64,000 nt of DNA from Haloterrigena sp. KLK7 (GTDB taxonomy: Archaea; Halobacteriota; Halobacteria; Halobacteriales; Natrialbaceae): assembly GCF_037914945.1 (NCBI RefSeq), contig NZ_CP149787.1, positions 744,001 to 808,000 on the forward strand. Reading direction: 5' to 3'. The position numbers and the translations under genes were made by a program. This document shows, in pieces, positions 53,310 to 61,998 of the stretch. The notes below the pieces were generated by a model. The model searched no databases, had not been told where the DNA came from, and was given only the letters and a program-made list of their open reading frames with translations. How positions within the stretch are numbered: position 1 is the stretch's first letter; the number at the start of each line of letters is the position of its first letter.

Positions 53310-53448
53310 TGGTCAGTGTGAGTCCAACGGTCCGCATAGCGTTTTCCCCGCGTCTCACTGCGAGAGAACGATTCCGTACCCCCACGAACGATGGAAAAAC
53401 GCGATCGTACGGATTCGTCCGCACGCCCTCGAGACGCCGGTCCGCTGC

Positions 53449-54384
53449 TCACGCGCCGTCGTCCGTCCGGTTCCGGTCGGCCCAGGGGCGGAGGATCGCG
53501 TGGACGGCCTCGTTCATCGGCGCGTCGACGCCGCAGTCGGCCGCGTGCCGGACGACCGAGCCGTGCAGCGCGTCGAGCTCCATGGGCTTCTCGTGAGTCA
53601 GATCGTACTGCAGCGAGGAGTACATCTCCGGATCCAGCTCCCGCGCAAAGTCGAGCCACTCGTCGACGAGTCCGTCCGGGAGATCGACGCCTTCCGCCCG
53701 CCCGACGGCGGAGACTTCCTCGAGGAGCCGACGATACATCTCCCACGAGGCGTCGGTGTCCCGGATCTCGCCGACCGGGAGCCGGGTCGCGGCGGTCATC
53801 CCCGCCTGCGCGCAGATGAAGGCGAACTTCCGCCACAGCTCGACGCGGACGTCGTCGGCCAGCACCGCGTCGACGCCCTCGCACTCCGACAGCGCGTCGT
53901 CGAGCGCCTCGATCCGGTCCGTTCGCCGCCCGTCGAGTTCCCCGTAGACGAATCGGGCCGGACCGCCGGTGTGCTCGACGACGCCCGGCTCACCGATCGT
54001 CGAGAAGATGTAGGCCACGCCGCCGACGACGTGCTCGTCACCGATCTCCTCGGCGAGCCACCGCTCGTTGTCGACGCCGTTCTGGAACGAGACGACGGCC
54101 GTTCCGTCCTTGAGCAGCGGCTCGAGATCGGCGGCGGCGTCGCGCGTATCGTACGACTTCACGCAGAACAGGACGCAATCGCACGGACCGATCTCGGTCG
54201 GGTCGTCGGTCGCGGGCAACTCGACCGTCGCGTCGCCGGCGACGCTCTCGAGTCGCAACCCGTCGCCCCGAAGGGCCTCGAGGTGGTCGCCACGCGCGAC
54301 GAGGTGGACCTCGTGGCCCGCGTCGGCGAGTCGCGCGCCGAGGTAGCCGCCGACACCGCCGGCACCGAACACGGCGAATTTCAT
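53449..54384 (-). CDS. panE: 2-dehydropantoate 2-reductase (PanE/ApbA family)
   Basis: The 311-residue protein begins MKFAVFGAGGVGGYLGARLA, the NADPH-binding GxGxxG motif. VVSFQNGVDNERWLAEEIG and GGVAYIFSTIGEPGVVEH are the family's catalytic regions, and ELDALHGSVVRHAADCGVDA with PMNEAVHAILRPW is in the C-terminal helical domain. It reduces ketopantoate in coenzyme A synthesis. Archaea often use other CoA enzymes, and KARI-like relatives exist, so the exact substrate is a little less certain. Confidence 0.88.
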   Translation of the reverse strand: MKFAVFGAGGVGGYLGARLADAGHEVHLVARGDHLEALRGDGLRLESVAGDATVELPATDDPTEIGPCDCVLFCVKSYDTRDAAADLEPLLKDGTAVVSFQNGVDNERWLAEEIGDEHVVGGVAYIFSTIGEPGVVEHTGGPARFVYGELDGRRTDRIEALDDALSECEGVDAVLADDVRVELWRKFAFICAQAGMTAATRLPVGEIRDTDASWEMYRRLLEEVSAVGRAEGVDLPDGLVDEWLDFARELDPEMYSSLQYDLTHEKPMELDALHGSVVRHAADCGVDAPMNEAVHAILRPWADRNRTDDGA

Positions 54385-54457
54385 ACGGGCCGTACGGACG
54401 GCCCGCTGAAAGCGATTGCGGGCGGCGTGAGGTCGGCGTTCGGACTCGGATCCGCGA

Positions 54458-54604
54458 TCAGCGGCCCGGACACTCCTTCAGCAGGTGCTCGCGGTAGATC
54501 GCCGCGGGCACGGACTCCCCGCAGACCTCGCACTCACGACGGGCGTCGACCTCGTCGCTGTCGTCGTCGCTGCGAGCGTCGGGCCCGTCCGTCTCGTCGG
54601 TCAC
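54458..54604 (-). CDS. C2HC zinc-finger micro-protein (48 aa)
   Basis: A GTG start at 54604 opens a 48-codon frame. It has an acidic N-terminus (DETDGPDARSDDDSDEVD) followed by one zinc finger: CEVCGESVPAAIYREHLLKE then CPGR, i.e. C-x2-C-x12-H-x5-C. Such short fingers recur in haloarchaea. The acidic tail is normal for the group. Stop TGA is at 54458-54460. Confidence 0.65.
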   Translation of the reverse strand: MTDETDGPDARSDDDSDEVDARRECEVCGESVPAAIYREHLLKECPGR

Positions 54605-54759
54605 GGCCGAGCGTACGCTCGACGGCAACCTCGACCTTTCGGTCGCCGAACCCGTCCCTCCCGTGGAGTGTCTCGATTTCGGACGAATATTCGGCCCGAA
54701 TGGCGCGAGTAACAAAGGGTGGAATGCCGGTAGTCCGCTGCATGTCCGGGGGTGGACAG

Positions 54760-55602
54760 ATGGCGGTCGGCGTACTGGCGGAACCGTCCCTCTACGAGTG
54801 GCAAGTCCGCGCGCTCGAGCGACTCCGCCGCGAGACCGCGGTCGAGATTCCGCTCGTCGTCCACAACGCCGCCGGCACGGAAGTCGGGGACGAGTCGTGG
54901 GACGAGGGGAAGGATCGCCTCTCGCTCGCGGACGTCGTCGAGTTCGTCGACGTCTTCCGCGAAGAGCGAGCGTGGACGTTCGTTCTCGCGGAGCGGAGTC
55001 TCGGACGAGTGTTCGGCGACGAGCGGCCGCTGTGGCACCGACGCGCGACCGCGAGCGTCGACGCGCTCTCCGACGCGGATCACGTCCGGTGTCGGCCGCG
55101 GACCGACGACGGCTGGAACGAACTCCCGCCGGGGATCGTCGCCCGGATCGCGGATCGCTGCGACGTCGTCGTCCGCTTCGGATTCGGCCTGATCCGCGGC
55201 GACGTCCTGACCGCGCCGGAACACGGCGTGGTGAGCTTCCATCCGGCGGACATCCGTCGCTATCGCGGCATGGGGCCGCCGGCGATCTTTCACGACGGAC
55301 GGGACCGCGCCGGAGCGACGCTCCAGCGACTGAACGAGTCGATAGACGGCGGCGAGATCGTCGCCTACCAGGAGACGAGTATCGCCGACTGTCGGACGCT
55401 CTGGGACGTCTTCGACCGCCTCGCGGCGCTCCAGATCCGTCTCCTGCCCGAGGGCATCGAGGCCCTGCGCGAACCGACCGTCGAACCCCAATCCGTCCCC
55501 GATGCGGAGCTCGGACCGTTCTATTACCGGGACCGGCGGCGGACGCTCCGATTCTCGAGTCGCGTCCTCCTGCGGAACCTCGCCGGTCGACTTCGCCGCT
55601 GA
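54760..55602 (+). CDS. Formyltransferase-fold protein of unknown substrate
   Basis: ATG at 54760 (MAVGVLAEPSLYEWQVRALE) has a GGGGGTGG sequence 5 nt upstream as ribosome-binding site. The 280-residue protein has the formyl-transferase N-domain: FGFGLIRGDVLTAPEHGVVS, FHPADIRRYRGMGPPAIFHD and QRLNESIDGGEIVAYQETS. The canonical NxH catalytic motif is SxH here (SFHPADIRRYRG) and the Asp in SIDGGEI is kept. Archaea do not formylate Met-tRNA, so this is probably a sugar or other formyltransferase relative; loss of the Asn makes activity uncertain. Confidence 0.75.
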   Translation: MAVGVLAEPSLYEWQVRALERLRRETAVEIPLVVHNAAGTEVGDESWDEGKDRLSLADVVEFVDVFREERAWTFVLAERSLGRVFGDERPLWHRRATASVDALSDADHVRCRPRTDDGWNELPPGIVARIADRCDVVVRFGFGLIRGDVLTAPEHGVVSFHPADIRRYRGMGPPAIFHDGRDRAGATLQRLNESIDGGEIVAYQETSIADCRTLWDVFDRLAALQIRLLPEGIEALREPTVEPQSVPDAELGPFYYRDRRRTLRFSSRVLLRNLAGRLRR

Positions 55603-55902
55603 CTCGAGCCGGTGCGGTCGTCGGACGGAACGACCGACGCGATGACGGAACCGTCGAGCGAGTGAGCGCCCGGCCGATGACGGCGGCCGCGGGGATCGAC
55701 GAACGCCGTCGTACTCCGTCGCGATCGGCCTCCGAACGGTCTCGGTCGCGGGCGAATCCGATCGTCCGGTTGCGTTCCCGAACGCGTACTGCATCCCGCC
55801 CGAGGCCCCTCGGCGGTTCGGCGTCGAGCGACCGTCGGCGTGGGCGAGCGGCCGAACGAGATAGTCGCAACTACTTTAACGGTTTAGGTTAGCCTAAATC
55901 GT
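55603..55902. other. Intergenic region with the DtxR-type regulator promoter
   Basis: No gene is seen before 55870. The 3' part holds TTTAAC (near 55875-55880) as TATA box and the DtxR box at 55883-55898. Confidence 0.5.
55883..55898. promoter_or_regulatory. DtxR/IdeR-type iron box
   Basis: TTTAGGTTAGCCTAAA contains TTAGGTTAGCCTAA, the core of the bacterial DtxR consensus and like the reported Idr motif in Halobacterium. It is palindromic (TTTAGG...CCTAAA) and starts 20 nt before the ATG at 55903, so it overlaps the expected transcription start after the TTTAAC TATA element. The regulator gene follows directly (see 56027), implying autoregulation. Confidence 0.8.
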
Positions 55903-56034
55903 ATGGACAAGGATTCGGTCCGGGGACGGGCGACGAGACGCTCGTCCGCTCCGTCGTCGCACGGTTCGCCGCTCGAGTCGGTCTATCGGGGTGCAGCAAC
56001 TCGTCTGCGCGCCCCACTCGTCGCGTATGACTGA
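55903..56034 (+). CDS. Possible 43-codon leader ORF upstream of the DtxR-type gene
   Basis: An ATG at 55903, 20-27 nt after the TATA-like TTTAAC, opens a 43-codon frame (MDKDSVRGRATRRSSAPSSH...) that ends TGA at 56032-56034 and overlaps the regulator ATG (56027) by 8 nt. It is basic and Ser-rich, unlike the genome's proteins, so it may be a non-functional frame. If translated, it would couple initiation of the regulator. Low confidence. Confidence 0.3.
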   Translation: MDKDSVRGRATRRSSAPSSHGSPLESVYRGAATRLRAPLVAYD

Positions 56035-56428
56035 CGCGCCCCGGTACCTCCTCGCGATCTATCTCGCGACGCGGGAGGGCGGCGAGACCGAACCGATCGC
56101 GCCCGGCTACGTCGCGAGCGAACTCGACCGGTCGCCGTCGACCGCGACGGAAACGCTCCAGCGACTCGAGGAGCGGGGGTATCTCACGTACGAACCGTAC
56201 GAGGGGGCGACGCTCACCGATCGGGGACGAGAGACGGCCGCCGAGCTCCACGAGCGCTACGTCGTCCTGTCGACGTTCTTTCGGGAGGTGCTCGAACTTC
56301 CGGATCCGGACGAAGAAGCGATGGAACTCGTTGGAAGCGTCAGTTCGGTCGTCACCGAACGAGTCGCCGAAACGCTGCTCGAAGCAGGAACGGGGGGAGA
56401 CGACGAACGTCTCCCTCGTGTCGAGTAG
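56027..56428 (+). CDS. DtxR/MntR-family metal-dependent regulator
   Basis: ATG at 56027 gives 133 residues; a GTG at 55991 would add 12. It starts MTDAPRYLLAIYLATREGGE. The HTH is PGYVASELDRSPSTATETLQ with RLEERGYLTYEPYEGATLTD, then a second helical metal-binding/dimer segment TLLEAGTGGDDERLPRVE. It lacks the C-terminal SH3-like domain of full DtxR, as many archaeal short forms do. The box at 55883-55898 and the neighbouring dpsA gene both point to iron or manganese control. Confidence 0.85.
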   Translation: MTDAPRYLLAIYLATREGGETEPIAPGYVASELDRSPSTATETLQRLEERGYLTYEPYEGATLTDRGRETAAELHERYVVLSTFFREVLELPDPDEEAMELVGSVSSVVTERVAETLLEAGTGGDDERLPRVE

Positions 56429-56458
56429 TCGCGAGCGGTCCGTCGACTGCGAGCCGCG

Positions 56459-57004
56459 TCAGTTTGTCGCCGACTCGAGGACGAGCGTGTCGTCCTCGAG
56501 GTAGTGCTCGATGTGGTGAGCGTGCTCCTCGATAGTCGTGAGTTGCTCGCGGAGCATCTGGGCGGTCGCGTGGTCGCCGAGGTTCTCGGCGAGTTCGATG
56601 TGCTGGCGGTTGCTCTCGATGATGTCGCCCATCATCTCGAGGTCGTTTTCGAGCGACGTCCGGATGTCGTAGACGTCCTCGTCCTCGGGCTCGACGGTCG
56701 CCTTCTCGGCCAGCGTCGTCATGTTCGCGTGCGGAACGCCGCCCAGCGCCTGCAGCCGTTCGGCGAGGTCGTCGGCGGCCTCCTCGACGTCCTCGTAGAC
56801 CTCCTGGAGGAAGACGTGGATATCGAGGAACTCGGCGCCCTCGACGTTCCAGTGGTGCTTGTGGAGCTGGTGGTAGAGGACGTAGGAATCCGCGAGGTCG
56901 CGGTTCAGCGCCTCGATGATCTGTTCGGCCTTCTCGGGCTCGAGTCTGAGCGCGTTCTCCTCGACGGTGCCGGCTTCCTGCTGAACGGACTTCTGCGTAT
57001 TCAT
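56459..57004 (-). CDS. dpsA: DNA-protection ferritin DpsA
   Basis: The 181-residue protein begins MNTQKSVQQEAGTVEENALR and has the Dps four-helix pattern with ferroxidase residues in HKHHWNVEGAEFLDIHVFLQ, EVYEDVEEAADDLAERLQAL and HIELAENLGDHATAQMLREQ. DpsA stores iron and protects DNA from hydrogen peroxide-driven damage. On the minus strand AGTTATATGT (57031-57040) is its TATA box for a leaderless transcript. It lies convergent to the iron-type regulator. Confidence 0.94.
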   Translation of the reverse strand: MNTQKSVQQEAGTVEENALRLEPEKAEQIIEALNRDLADSYVLYHQLHKHHWNVEGAEFLDIHVFLQEVYEDVEEAADDLAERLQALGGVPHANMTTLAEKATVEPEDEDVYDIRTSLENDLEMMGDIIESNRQHIELAENLGDHATAQMLREQLTTIEEHAHHIEHYLEDDTLVLESATN

Positions 57005-57030
57005 TACATCCTAGTAGATGGCTCCCACCT

Positions 57031-57040
57031 ACATATAACT
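57031..57040 (-). promoter_or_regulatory. TATA box of dpsA
   Basis: AGTTATATGT on the minus strand, 27-36 nt before the ATG; the surrounding 57031-57070 is strikingly AT-rich. Confidence 0.6.
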
Positions 57041-57182
57041 TTTCAAAATCTTTATAATTTTTCGCATGACCTAAAACTCCGCTCGCGGTCGGTCCGGCGT
57101 CCGGCTAGCGAGTACGCGGAGAGATCTCTCTCGATCGTGATCGGTAGTCAACCCGAATCGAAAACCGGGATGCGGTCAGCGA

Positions 57183-58877
57183 CTACTGTTCGCCGAGCAC
57201 CGAATCGAAGAACTTCCGCTCGGCCGTCCGGAGGTGCTGGTTGAAGGTCGCCGGCGCGATACCGAGTCGCTCGGAGATCTCCTCGCCGGTGCTCTCGCGG
57301 GGCCAGTCGAAGTAGCCCGCGAAGTAGGCCGTCTCGAGGGCCGCCCGCTGTTTCTCGGTGAGGTCGTCCTCGAGGACCGACGACGAGCCCGAATCGCTGC
57401 GGTCGCCGCGCTCGCGGGTCCGCTGGGCGAGGTAGGTGACGTCGTCGCGCTGTTCCCTGATGAGTTCGATCATCTGGCGGGTGTCCCGACCGCGCGGGAG
57501 TTCGACGACGAAGCGGAACTCGCCGTCGTCGACTGTCGCGGACTGGACGCGACCGCCGTGGGTCGCGATCGTCTCGAACAGCGAGACGGCCGCCGGCGCC
57601 ACGAGTTCGAACTCGAAGGCGTCGCGCCTGACCGCGAGGAAGCGGACGTCACCGAACCCGTCGGTCTCGTCGACCGCTTCGCGGAACTCCTCCTGATCGA
57701 CGTCGTGGGCCGAACCGTACGCGAGCAACGTCTCGTCCCCGTGGATCAGCTGCTCGAACTCGATCGTACACTCCTCCGCCGTCGACAGCTGAATCAGCGG
57801 CTGGGCCAGTTCCTCGACGCGGAACTCGAGTTCGATGACGGCGTCGCTGACCAGCGCGTCCTTGCGCTCGATCGCCGTGATCGCGTGGGCGATGACGTCG
57901 CCGATCCGGGAAAGGATGGTCGTCTCCGGCCCCTCGAACGCCCGCGGTGACTCGGAGTAGACGTTCAACACGCCGTAGACCAGGTCCTCGTGGACGATCG
58001 GGATCGCCGCCGAGGAACGGTAGCCGCGCTCGACCGCCTCCTCGCGCCACGGCTCGAACTCGGGATCCGATTGGATGTCGCTCATCACCTGCACCGAGCC
58101 GGTTCGAATTGCCGTTCCGGCCGGCCCCTGACCGGTTACGTCATCCTCGGCGACGCTGACGTCGATGGCGTCGAGATAGCCGTCCTCGATTCCCGCTGCC
58201 GCCTTCGGAACCACGCGGTCGCTGCCGGGGTTGACGCCGCCGATCCACGCGAACCGGTAGGCGTCGGACTCGGCAAGGCGGTCGCAGACCCGTTGCTCGA
58301 GGTCCGCTCGCGTTTCGGTCGTGATCACCGCGTGGGTGATGTCGTGGCCGATCCGGTTGAGCCGGTTGAGCGCCTCGAGTTGCTCGCGCTGGCGCCGGCG
58401 TTCGCGTTCCTGCCGGGCGCGTTCGATGGCGTGATGGATCGTCCGCACGAGCAGTTCGCTGGTCACCTCGTCCTTGACGAGGAAGTCCTGTGCGCCCCGC
58501 TGGATCGCCTGCACGCCGACCTGCTGGTCGCGGACGCCCGTCAGCACGACGATCGGCGTCGACTCGCCCTCGGCGTGGACCGTCTCGAGGGTCTCGAGTC
58601 CCTCGCTGTCGGGCAAGTTCAGGTCCAGTAGGACGACGTCGACCGGCGTCGCCTCGAGCGTCTCGAGACCGTCCTCGAGCCGGTTCTCGCGGGTGATCTC
58701 CGGCGTTCGGCCGGCCGACTCGTCGGAGCTGACCCGCTGGGCGAGCTCCTCGGTTCCCCGGAGCATCTCCTGGATCAGCCGCGCGTCGCCGGGGTTGTCC
58801 TCGATCAGCAGGATTTCCAGCGTGTCGACCTCGGCGGTCGCCTCGTCGGTGTCGGCCCGCGTGTTCGTCTCGCTCAT
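57183..58877 (-). CDS. Receiver-GAF-HTH-10 regulator (bacterioopsin-activator type)
   Basis: The 564-residue protein has an N-terminal receiver domain ([12 protein letters not shown], Asp85 in [13 protein letters not shown], and K in [10 protein letters not shown]). A GAF domain follows (about 185-330; [20 protein letters not shown]), then a BAT-like GAF/HTH linker ([20 protein letters not shown]) and the HTH-10 domain at the end: [40 protein letters not shown]. It is overlapped ATGA with the receiver gene upstream. Likely a phosphorylation-linked transcription activator. Confidence 0.9.
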   Translation of the reverse strand: MSETNTRADTDEATAEVDTLEILLIEDNPGDARLIQEMLRGTEELAQRVSSDESAGRTPEITRENRLEDGLETLEATPVDVVLLDLNLPDSEGLETLETVHAEGESTPIVVLTGVRDQQVGVQAIQRGAQDFLVKDEVTSELLVRTIHHAIERARQERERRRQREQLEALNRLNRIGHDITHAVITTETRADLEQRVCDRLAESDAYRFAWIGGVNPGSDRVVPKAAAGIEDGYLDAIDVSVAEDDVTGQGPAGTAIRTGSVQVMSDIQSDPEFEPWREEAVERGYRSSAAIPIVHEDLVYGVLNVYSESPRAFEGPETTILSRIGDVIAHAITAIERKDALVSDAVIELEFRVEELAQPLIQLSTAEECTIEFEQLIHGDETLLAYGSAHDVDQEEFREAVDETDGFGDVRFLAVRRDAFEFELVAPAAVSLFETIATHGGRVQSATVDDGEFRFVVELPRGRDTRQMIELIREQRDDVTYLAQRTRERGDRSDSGSSSVLEDDLTEKQRAALETAYFAGYFDWPRESTGEEISERLGIAPATFNQHLRTAERKFFDSVLGEQ

Positions 58878-59338
58878 TGGCCCTCACCCTCGGGCGGGAG
58901 CCGAACGACGGAGAACCAGAACTTCTCGAAGGCCCGAACCGTCTCGATGAAGTCGTCCGGATCGACCGGCTTCGTGAGGTAGGCGTTGGCGTGGAGTTCG
59001 TAGGACCTGACGACGTCCTCCTCGGCCCGGGAACTCGTCAGGACGATCACCGGAATCGATCGCAGTTCCTGATCCCCCTTGAGCTCCTCGAGGACGTCCT
59101 CGCCGTCCTTCCGGGGCAGGTTGAGGTCCAACAGGATGAGATCCGGCCGCGGCGCGTCCTCGTACTCGCCGCGCTGGTAGAGGAACTCCAGCGCCTCGTT
59201 GCCGTCCGAGACGACGTGGAGGTCGTTCTCGATGCGGCCCTGTTTGAACGCTTCTTCGGTCAGTCGGACGTCCCCGGGATTGTCCTCGACTAACAGGATC
59301 TGTGCTGGCTCCGGCTTGAACTGTCTCGAATCACTCAT
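58874..59338 (-). CDS. Stand-alone receiver protein (Rcp1-like)
   Basis: ATG at 59338 ([20 protein letters not shown]) gives 154 residues. The receiver fold has [12 protein letters not shown], Asp71 in [25 protein letters not shown] and [12 protein letters not shown]. It is 4-nt overlapped with the HTH-10 regulator, so the two are co-translated. It should act as an intermediate or competing phosphate acceptor. The cognate kinase seems to survive only as the fragment at 59339-59600. Confidence 0.92.
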   Translation of the reverse strand: MSDSRQFKPEPAQILLVEDNPGDVRLTEEAFKQGRIENDLHVVSDGNEALEFLYQRGEYEDAPRPDLILLDLNLPRKDGEDVLEELKGDQELRSIPVIVLTSSRAEEDVVRSYELHANAYLTKPVDPDDFIETVRAFEKFWFSVVRLPPEGEGQ

Positions 59339-59600
59339 TTTCGATCGTGGTTCCAGTCGCGGTCTCGGCGCCGTGGCGCTCGACGATACAGTGACGGAGC
59401 GTACCCGATCCCGGTGCCCTCGTACTCCTGACCGCCGTGGAGTCGATCGAACACCTGGAGACGCGATCTGCGCCCATCGGATCGATCCCGATCCCCCGAT
59501 CGCGAACTGAAATCGTCCACTCTTGTCCCCACTTATCCGCGAGCACAGATATACGTGGGGTCTGCCGACCGGCGCACGCGATCGCGTCGTTCGGCAGCCC
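59339..59600 (-). pseudogene. Decayed histidine kinase C-terminus (HATPase) with frameshifts
   Basis: On the minus strand one frame reads [20 protein letters not shown] then [20 protein letters not shown], the N- and G1-box region of a histidine-kinase ATPase. The next segment, [17 protein letters not shown], is in another frame, and [18 protein letters not shown] is back in the first. Two frameshifts and lack of the PAS/HisKA part mark it as a relic. It lies directly upstream of the receiver gene, where a kinase gene is normally found. Confidence 0.7.
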
Positions 59601-59909
59601 CCGCTCGCCGAGGTCCGTGACGGCCTCTCGACGGCGAACGCGAGACCGAAACCGGCGAGTCGGGGAATCAGAGGGTGCCATGTACGATTGCTATCCAAAA
59701 ATCGACTGACGAGTATAAAGGTAGTGCTCGAACGCGTCGCCCGCGATCAGTCTCATCATCGCCCGACAGTCGCTGGGACGGACATTAGGTTCGCCGTCGA
59801 CCGCCCTCCAGTCGACGATTGCCGGCGGAGCGACTCTCGCCGGCTGTTCCCCACGCTTCGCGGGCCCAATCCGATCCGGCTTCGACCCCGATCGACCCCG
59901 ATCGACTCG
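59601..59909. other. Intergenic region between kinase relic and Orc1/Cdc6 gene
   Basis: About 300 nt; GAGTATAAAGG (59711-59721) is TATA-like, but no gene follows it. Nothing else recognised. Confidence 0.35.
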
Positions 59910-60929
59910 CTATTCCCGGCCGATCGCGTCGTCGACGAGCCGGTAGGTCCGCCCGCGGCGCTCGCCGACGGCCTCGATCAGGTCGTAGTGGACCATTTTC
60001 GTCAGATAGTTGCGCAGCGTCCGCTCGGTCTTGGGGTCGTCGACCCGACGCTCGTACTCGTCGTAGAGGTCGCCCGGATCGATCTCGCCGGCCTCGGCGA
60101 TGACGTCGTACAGCACCCGCTGGTGTTCGATCAGTCCCTCGACGGTCTCGCGCCGGATCGCCGTCCGCGCGTCCGGGATCGCCGCCTCGAGGACGTCGTC
60201 GGTCACCGACTCGAGTCCCTGCCGGCTCGCTCGGCGGGCGGCCGACCGGAGGACGCCGATCCCCACGCGGGCGTCGCCCGACGCGGCGTCGGCGATCGTC
60301 CGCAACTGGCCGTCGCTCACGGCGCCGGGCTCGAGGGCCTTGTCCGCCCGTTCGGCCAGGATCGCGGCCAGTTCGTCGGTCCCGTAGCGGTCGAACCGGA
60401 CGCGGGTCCCCGCACGCAGCCGCGACCGGACCCGATCGTCGAAGCTCGCGAACAGTTCCTCCTCGCGGTTGGCGATCAGCACCAGCGAGACGTGACCCAG
60501 TCGGTGGAGGTCGTAGAGCGCGGCCGTCTCCTCGAGCTGGTCGACCTCGTCTAAAATAACCACCACGGGTCGGGCGTCCGTCTCGCGCAACCGATCGAAC
60601 AGTTCGTCCTTCGGCGTCGACCGGTGGATGTCGACGGTTCGGCCGACCGCCTCGAGGACGCCGTAGAGCACTCGAAACCGGGTGTACTCCTGCCAGCAGT
60701 TAACGTAGGCGACGTCGATCGACGGCTCCTGTTCGCGCAACTGGCCGAGGGCGTACCTGGCGATGCAGGTCTTCCCGACGCCGGTCGGGCCGAACAGGAA
60801 CGCGGGGTCGGCCCGCCGATCGGACAGCAGCGGCTCCAGCGATTCCGAGAGGAGGTTCACCTCGTCGTGTCGGTGAACCACCTCGCTGGGCACGAAGTCC
60901 TCGCGCAGGACGCGACCGTCGACGATCAC
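59910..60929 (-). CDS. Orc1/Cdc6-family replication initiator (short form)
   Basis: The 339-residue protein has Walker A GPTGVGKTCIARYALG, Walker B VVVILDEVDQLEE, sensor regions VLIANREEELFASFDDRVRS, and a winged-helix C-terminus (LIEHQRVLYDVIAEAGEIDP, RTLRNYLTKMVHYDLIEAVG). It is shorter than main chromosomal Orc1 proteins and resembles plasmid/accessory Orc1-Cdc6 types. Its 5' side faces the region 60930-61050 where an origin would lie. It is the first gene of the plasmid-like end of the window. Confidence 0.9.
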   Translation of the reverse strand: MIVDGRVLREDFVPSEVVHRHDEVNLLSESLEPLLSDRRADPAFLFGPTGVGKTCIARYALGQLREQEPSIDVAYVNCWQEYTRFRVLYGVLEAVGRTVDIHRSTPKDELFDRLRETDARPVVVILDEVDQLEETAALYDLHRLGHVSLVLIANREEELFASFDDRVRSRLRAGTRVRFDRYGTDELAAILAERADKALEPGAVSDGQLRTIADAASGDARVGIGVLRSAARRASRQGLESVTDDVLEAAIPDARTAIRRETVEGLIEHQRVLYDVIAEAGEIDPGDLYDEYERRVDDPKTERTLRNYLTKMVHYDLIEAVGERRGRTYRLVDDAIGRE

Positions 60930-60980
60930 ACCGATTCGGTTACACGTCGGTCGTTGTAAACGATGCCGTCCCGATTCCGA

Positions 60981-61046
60981 AATTTCCGAAACGATTGGGG
61001 ATTCTATATCGCTATATGTGGTTTATGGAGGGTGTTTCGGCTCATT
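60981..61046. other. Candidate origin-recognition-box pair (putative origin)
   Basis: Upstream of the Orc1/Cdc6 gene, TTTCCGAAACGATTGGGG (about 60983-61000) faces, in inverted orientation, TGAGCCGAAACACCCTCC (the reverse of about 61028-61045). They share CCGAAAC and a G-string on the proper side, and between them lies AT-rich ATTCTATATCGCTATATG. Inverted ORBs flanking an AT-rich unwinding element are the general haloarchaeal origin layout. The match is short, so this is a hypothesis. Confidence 0.35.
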
Positions 61047-61998
61047 ACAGGACGGGAGCCGCAGACTCGAGCAGCGTTAATTGGGGAAGTCTATCGGACG
61101 GTACGGTCGCTCGCGGATGCGAACGCGGCCGTTCGACGGATGCGAGCCCAGCCGACCGACGGACGTGAACCCGTCCGTCCGATACAGTGATCATCGTCCG
61201 GCCGATCCGAGCGAGAAGCGGTCGGTCCAACGCGCTCGAAGTCGGCCGTCGACCGAACCAGCGAACTTCGCCGATCCAGCCGTTACTCGGGACGGATACC
61301 GGTTCGACGACCGACTCGGTCGCGCGGTGATCGATACGGGAACGGTCGCCGATCCGCGGTCGCCGAACCGAGATCGTCCGGCACCGAACCATGCAGAACC
61401 ATCGCATCGCGGCCGACGGCGCTCGGTTCGGGAACGCCGGCGAGCGCCGGTCGATTCGACCCTCGAACCCCGTAGCTCGAGGCGGTAGAATGGTCCTCGA
61501 GATCAGAATACCTGATATCGCGTCTCGCGCACTCGTCGGACCGAAGCGATGGGGCTGCCGGGCAGCCAATCCCGTCGGAACGCCCATAGTGTAACACAAA
61601 CTAAACGTGCTTCTCCAGTCGATCGGTCGATCGTTGACCTATAGGATCTGGTCGACAGCGTGGCTCGGACGATCGGTCGCGTTCGCTTGCACAGTCGACG
61701 ACGCTGTCTGTCCGTCGGCGAGCGGTATGGACCCGGTTCCCGCGTTCGATACCGCATTCTGAATCGATTCGAACCGGGTACACCGCTAAAATCACCCCCG
61801 TGTGGTCGGGAGACGAGAACCGCGAGCTGCCGTGGCGAGGGAATCGACTCGAGAACCCGTTCTCAGTCCGTTTTTTCCGAGTCTACGACGAGTCGCTGCG
61901 AGTGAATCCACAGCCCTACCAGCACTCGATAAATTACATAGCGCGATATAGAATAGCTCTTCCGACGGTATGCGAATTCGAAGAACGGAGGACCGACA
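61047..61998. other. Long region without a convincing gene
   Basis: About 950 nt. Several ORFs exist but are basic and lack typical profiles. CCCATAGTGTAACACAAAC (near 61585) includes a short GTGTAACAC palindrome. Sequence towards 61930-61980 turns AT-rich (ATAAATTACATAGCGCGATATAG) and likely holds the promoter of the ParA relic. Confidence 0.4.

Noticed and set aside
53173-55602. An 809-codon open frame on the plus strand
   Set aside because: Only the last 280 codons have a protein-like profile (formyltransferase fold). The first part is the GC-rich antisense of panE and small zinc-finger genes.
60963-61190. A 75-codon frame beside the candidate origin
   Set aside because: It is basic and has no family-like pattern; the AT-rich start region is better explained as origin or promoter DNA.
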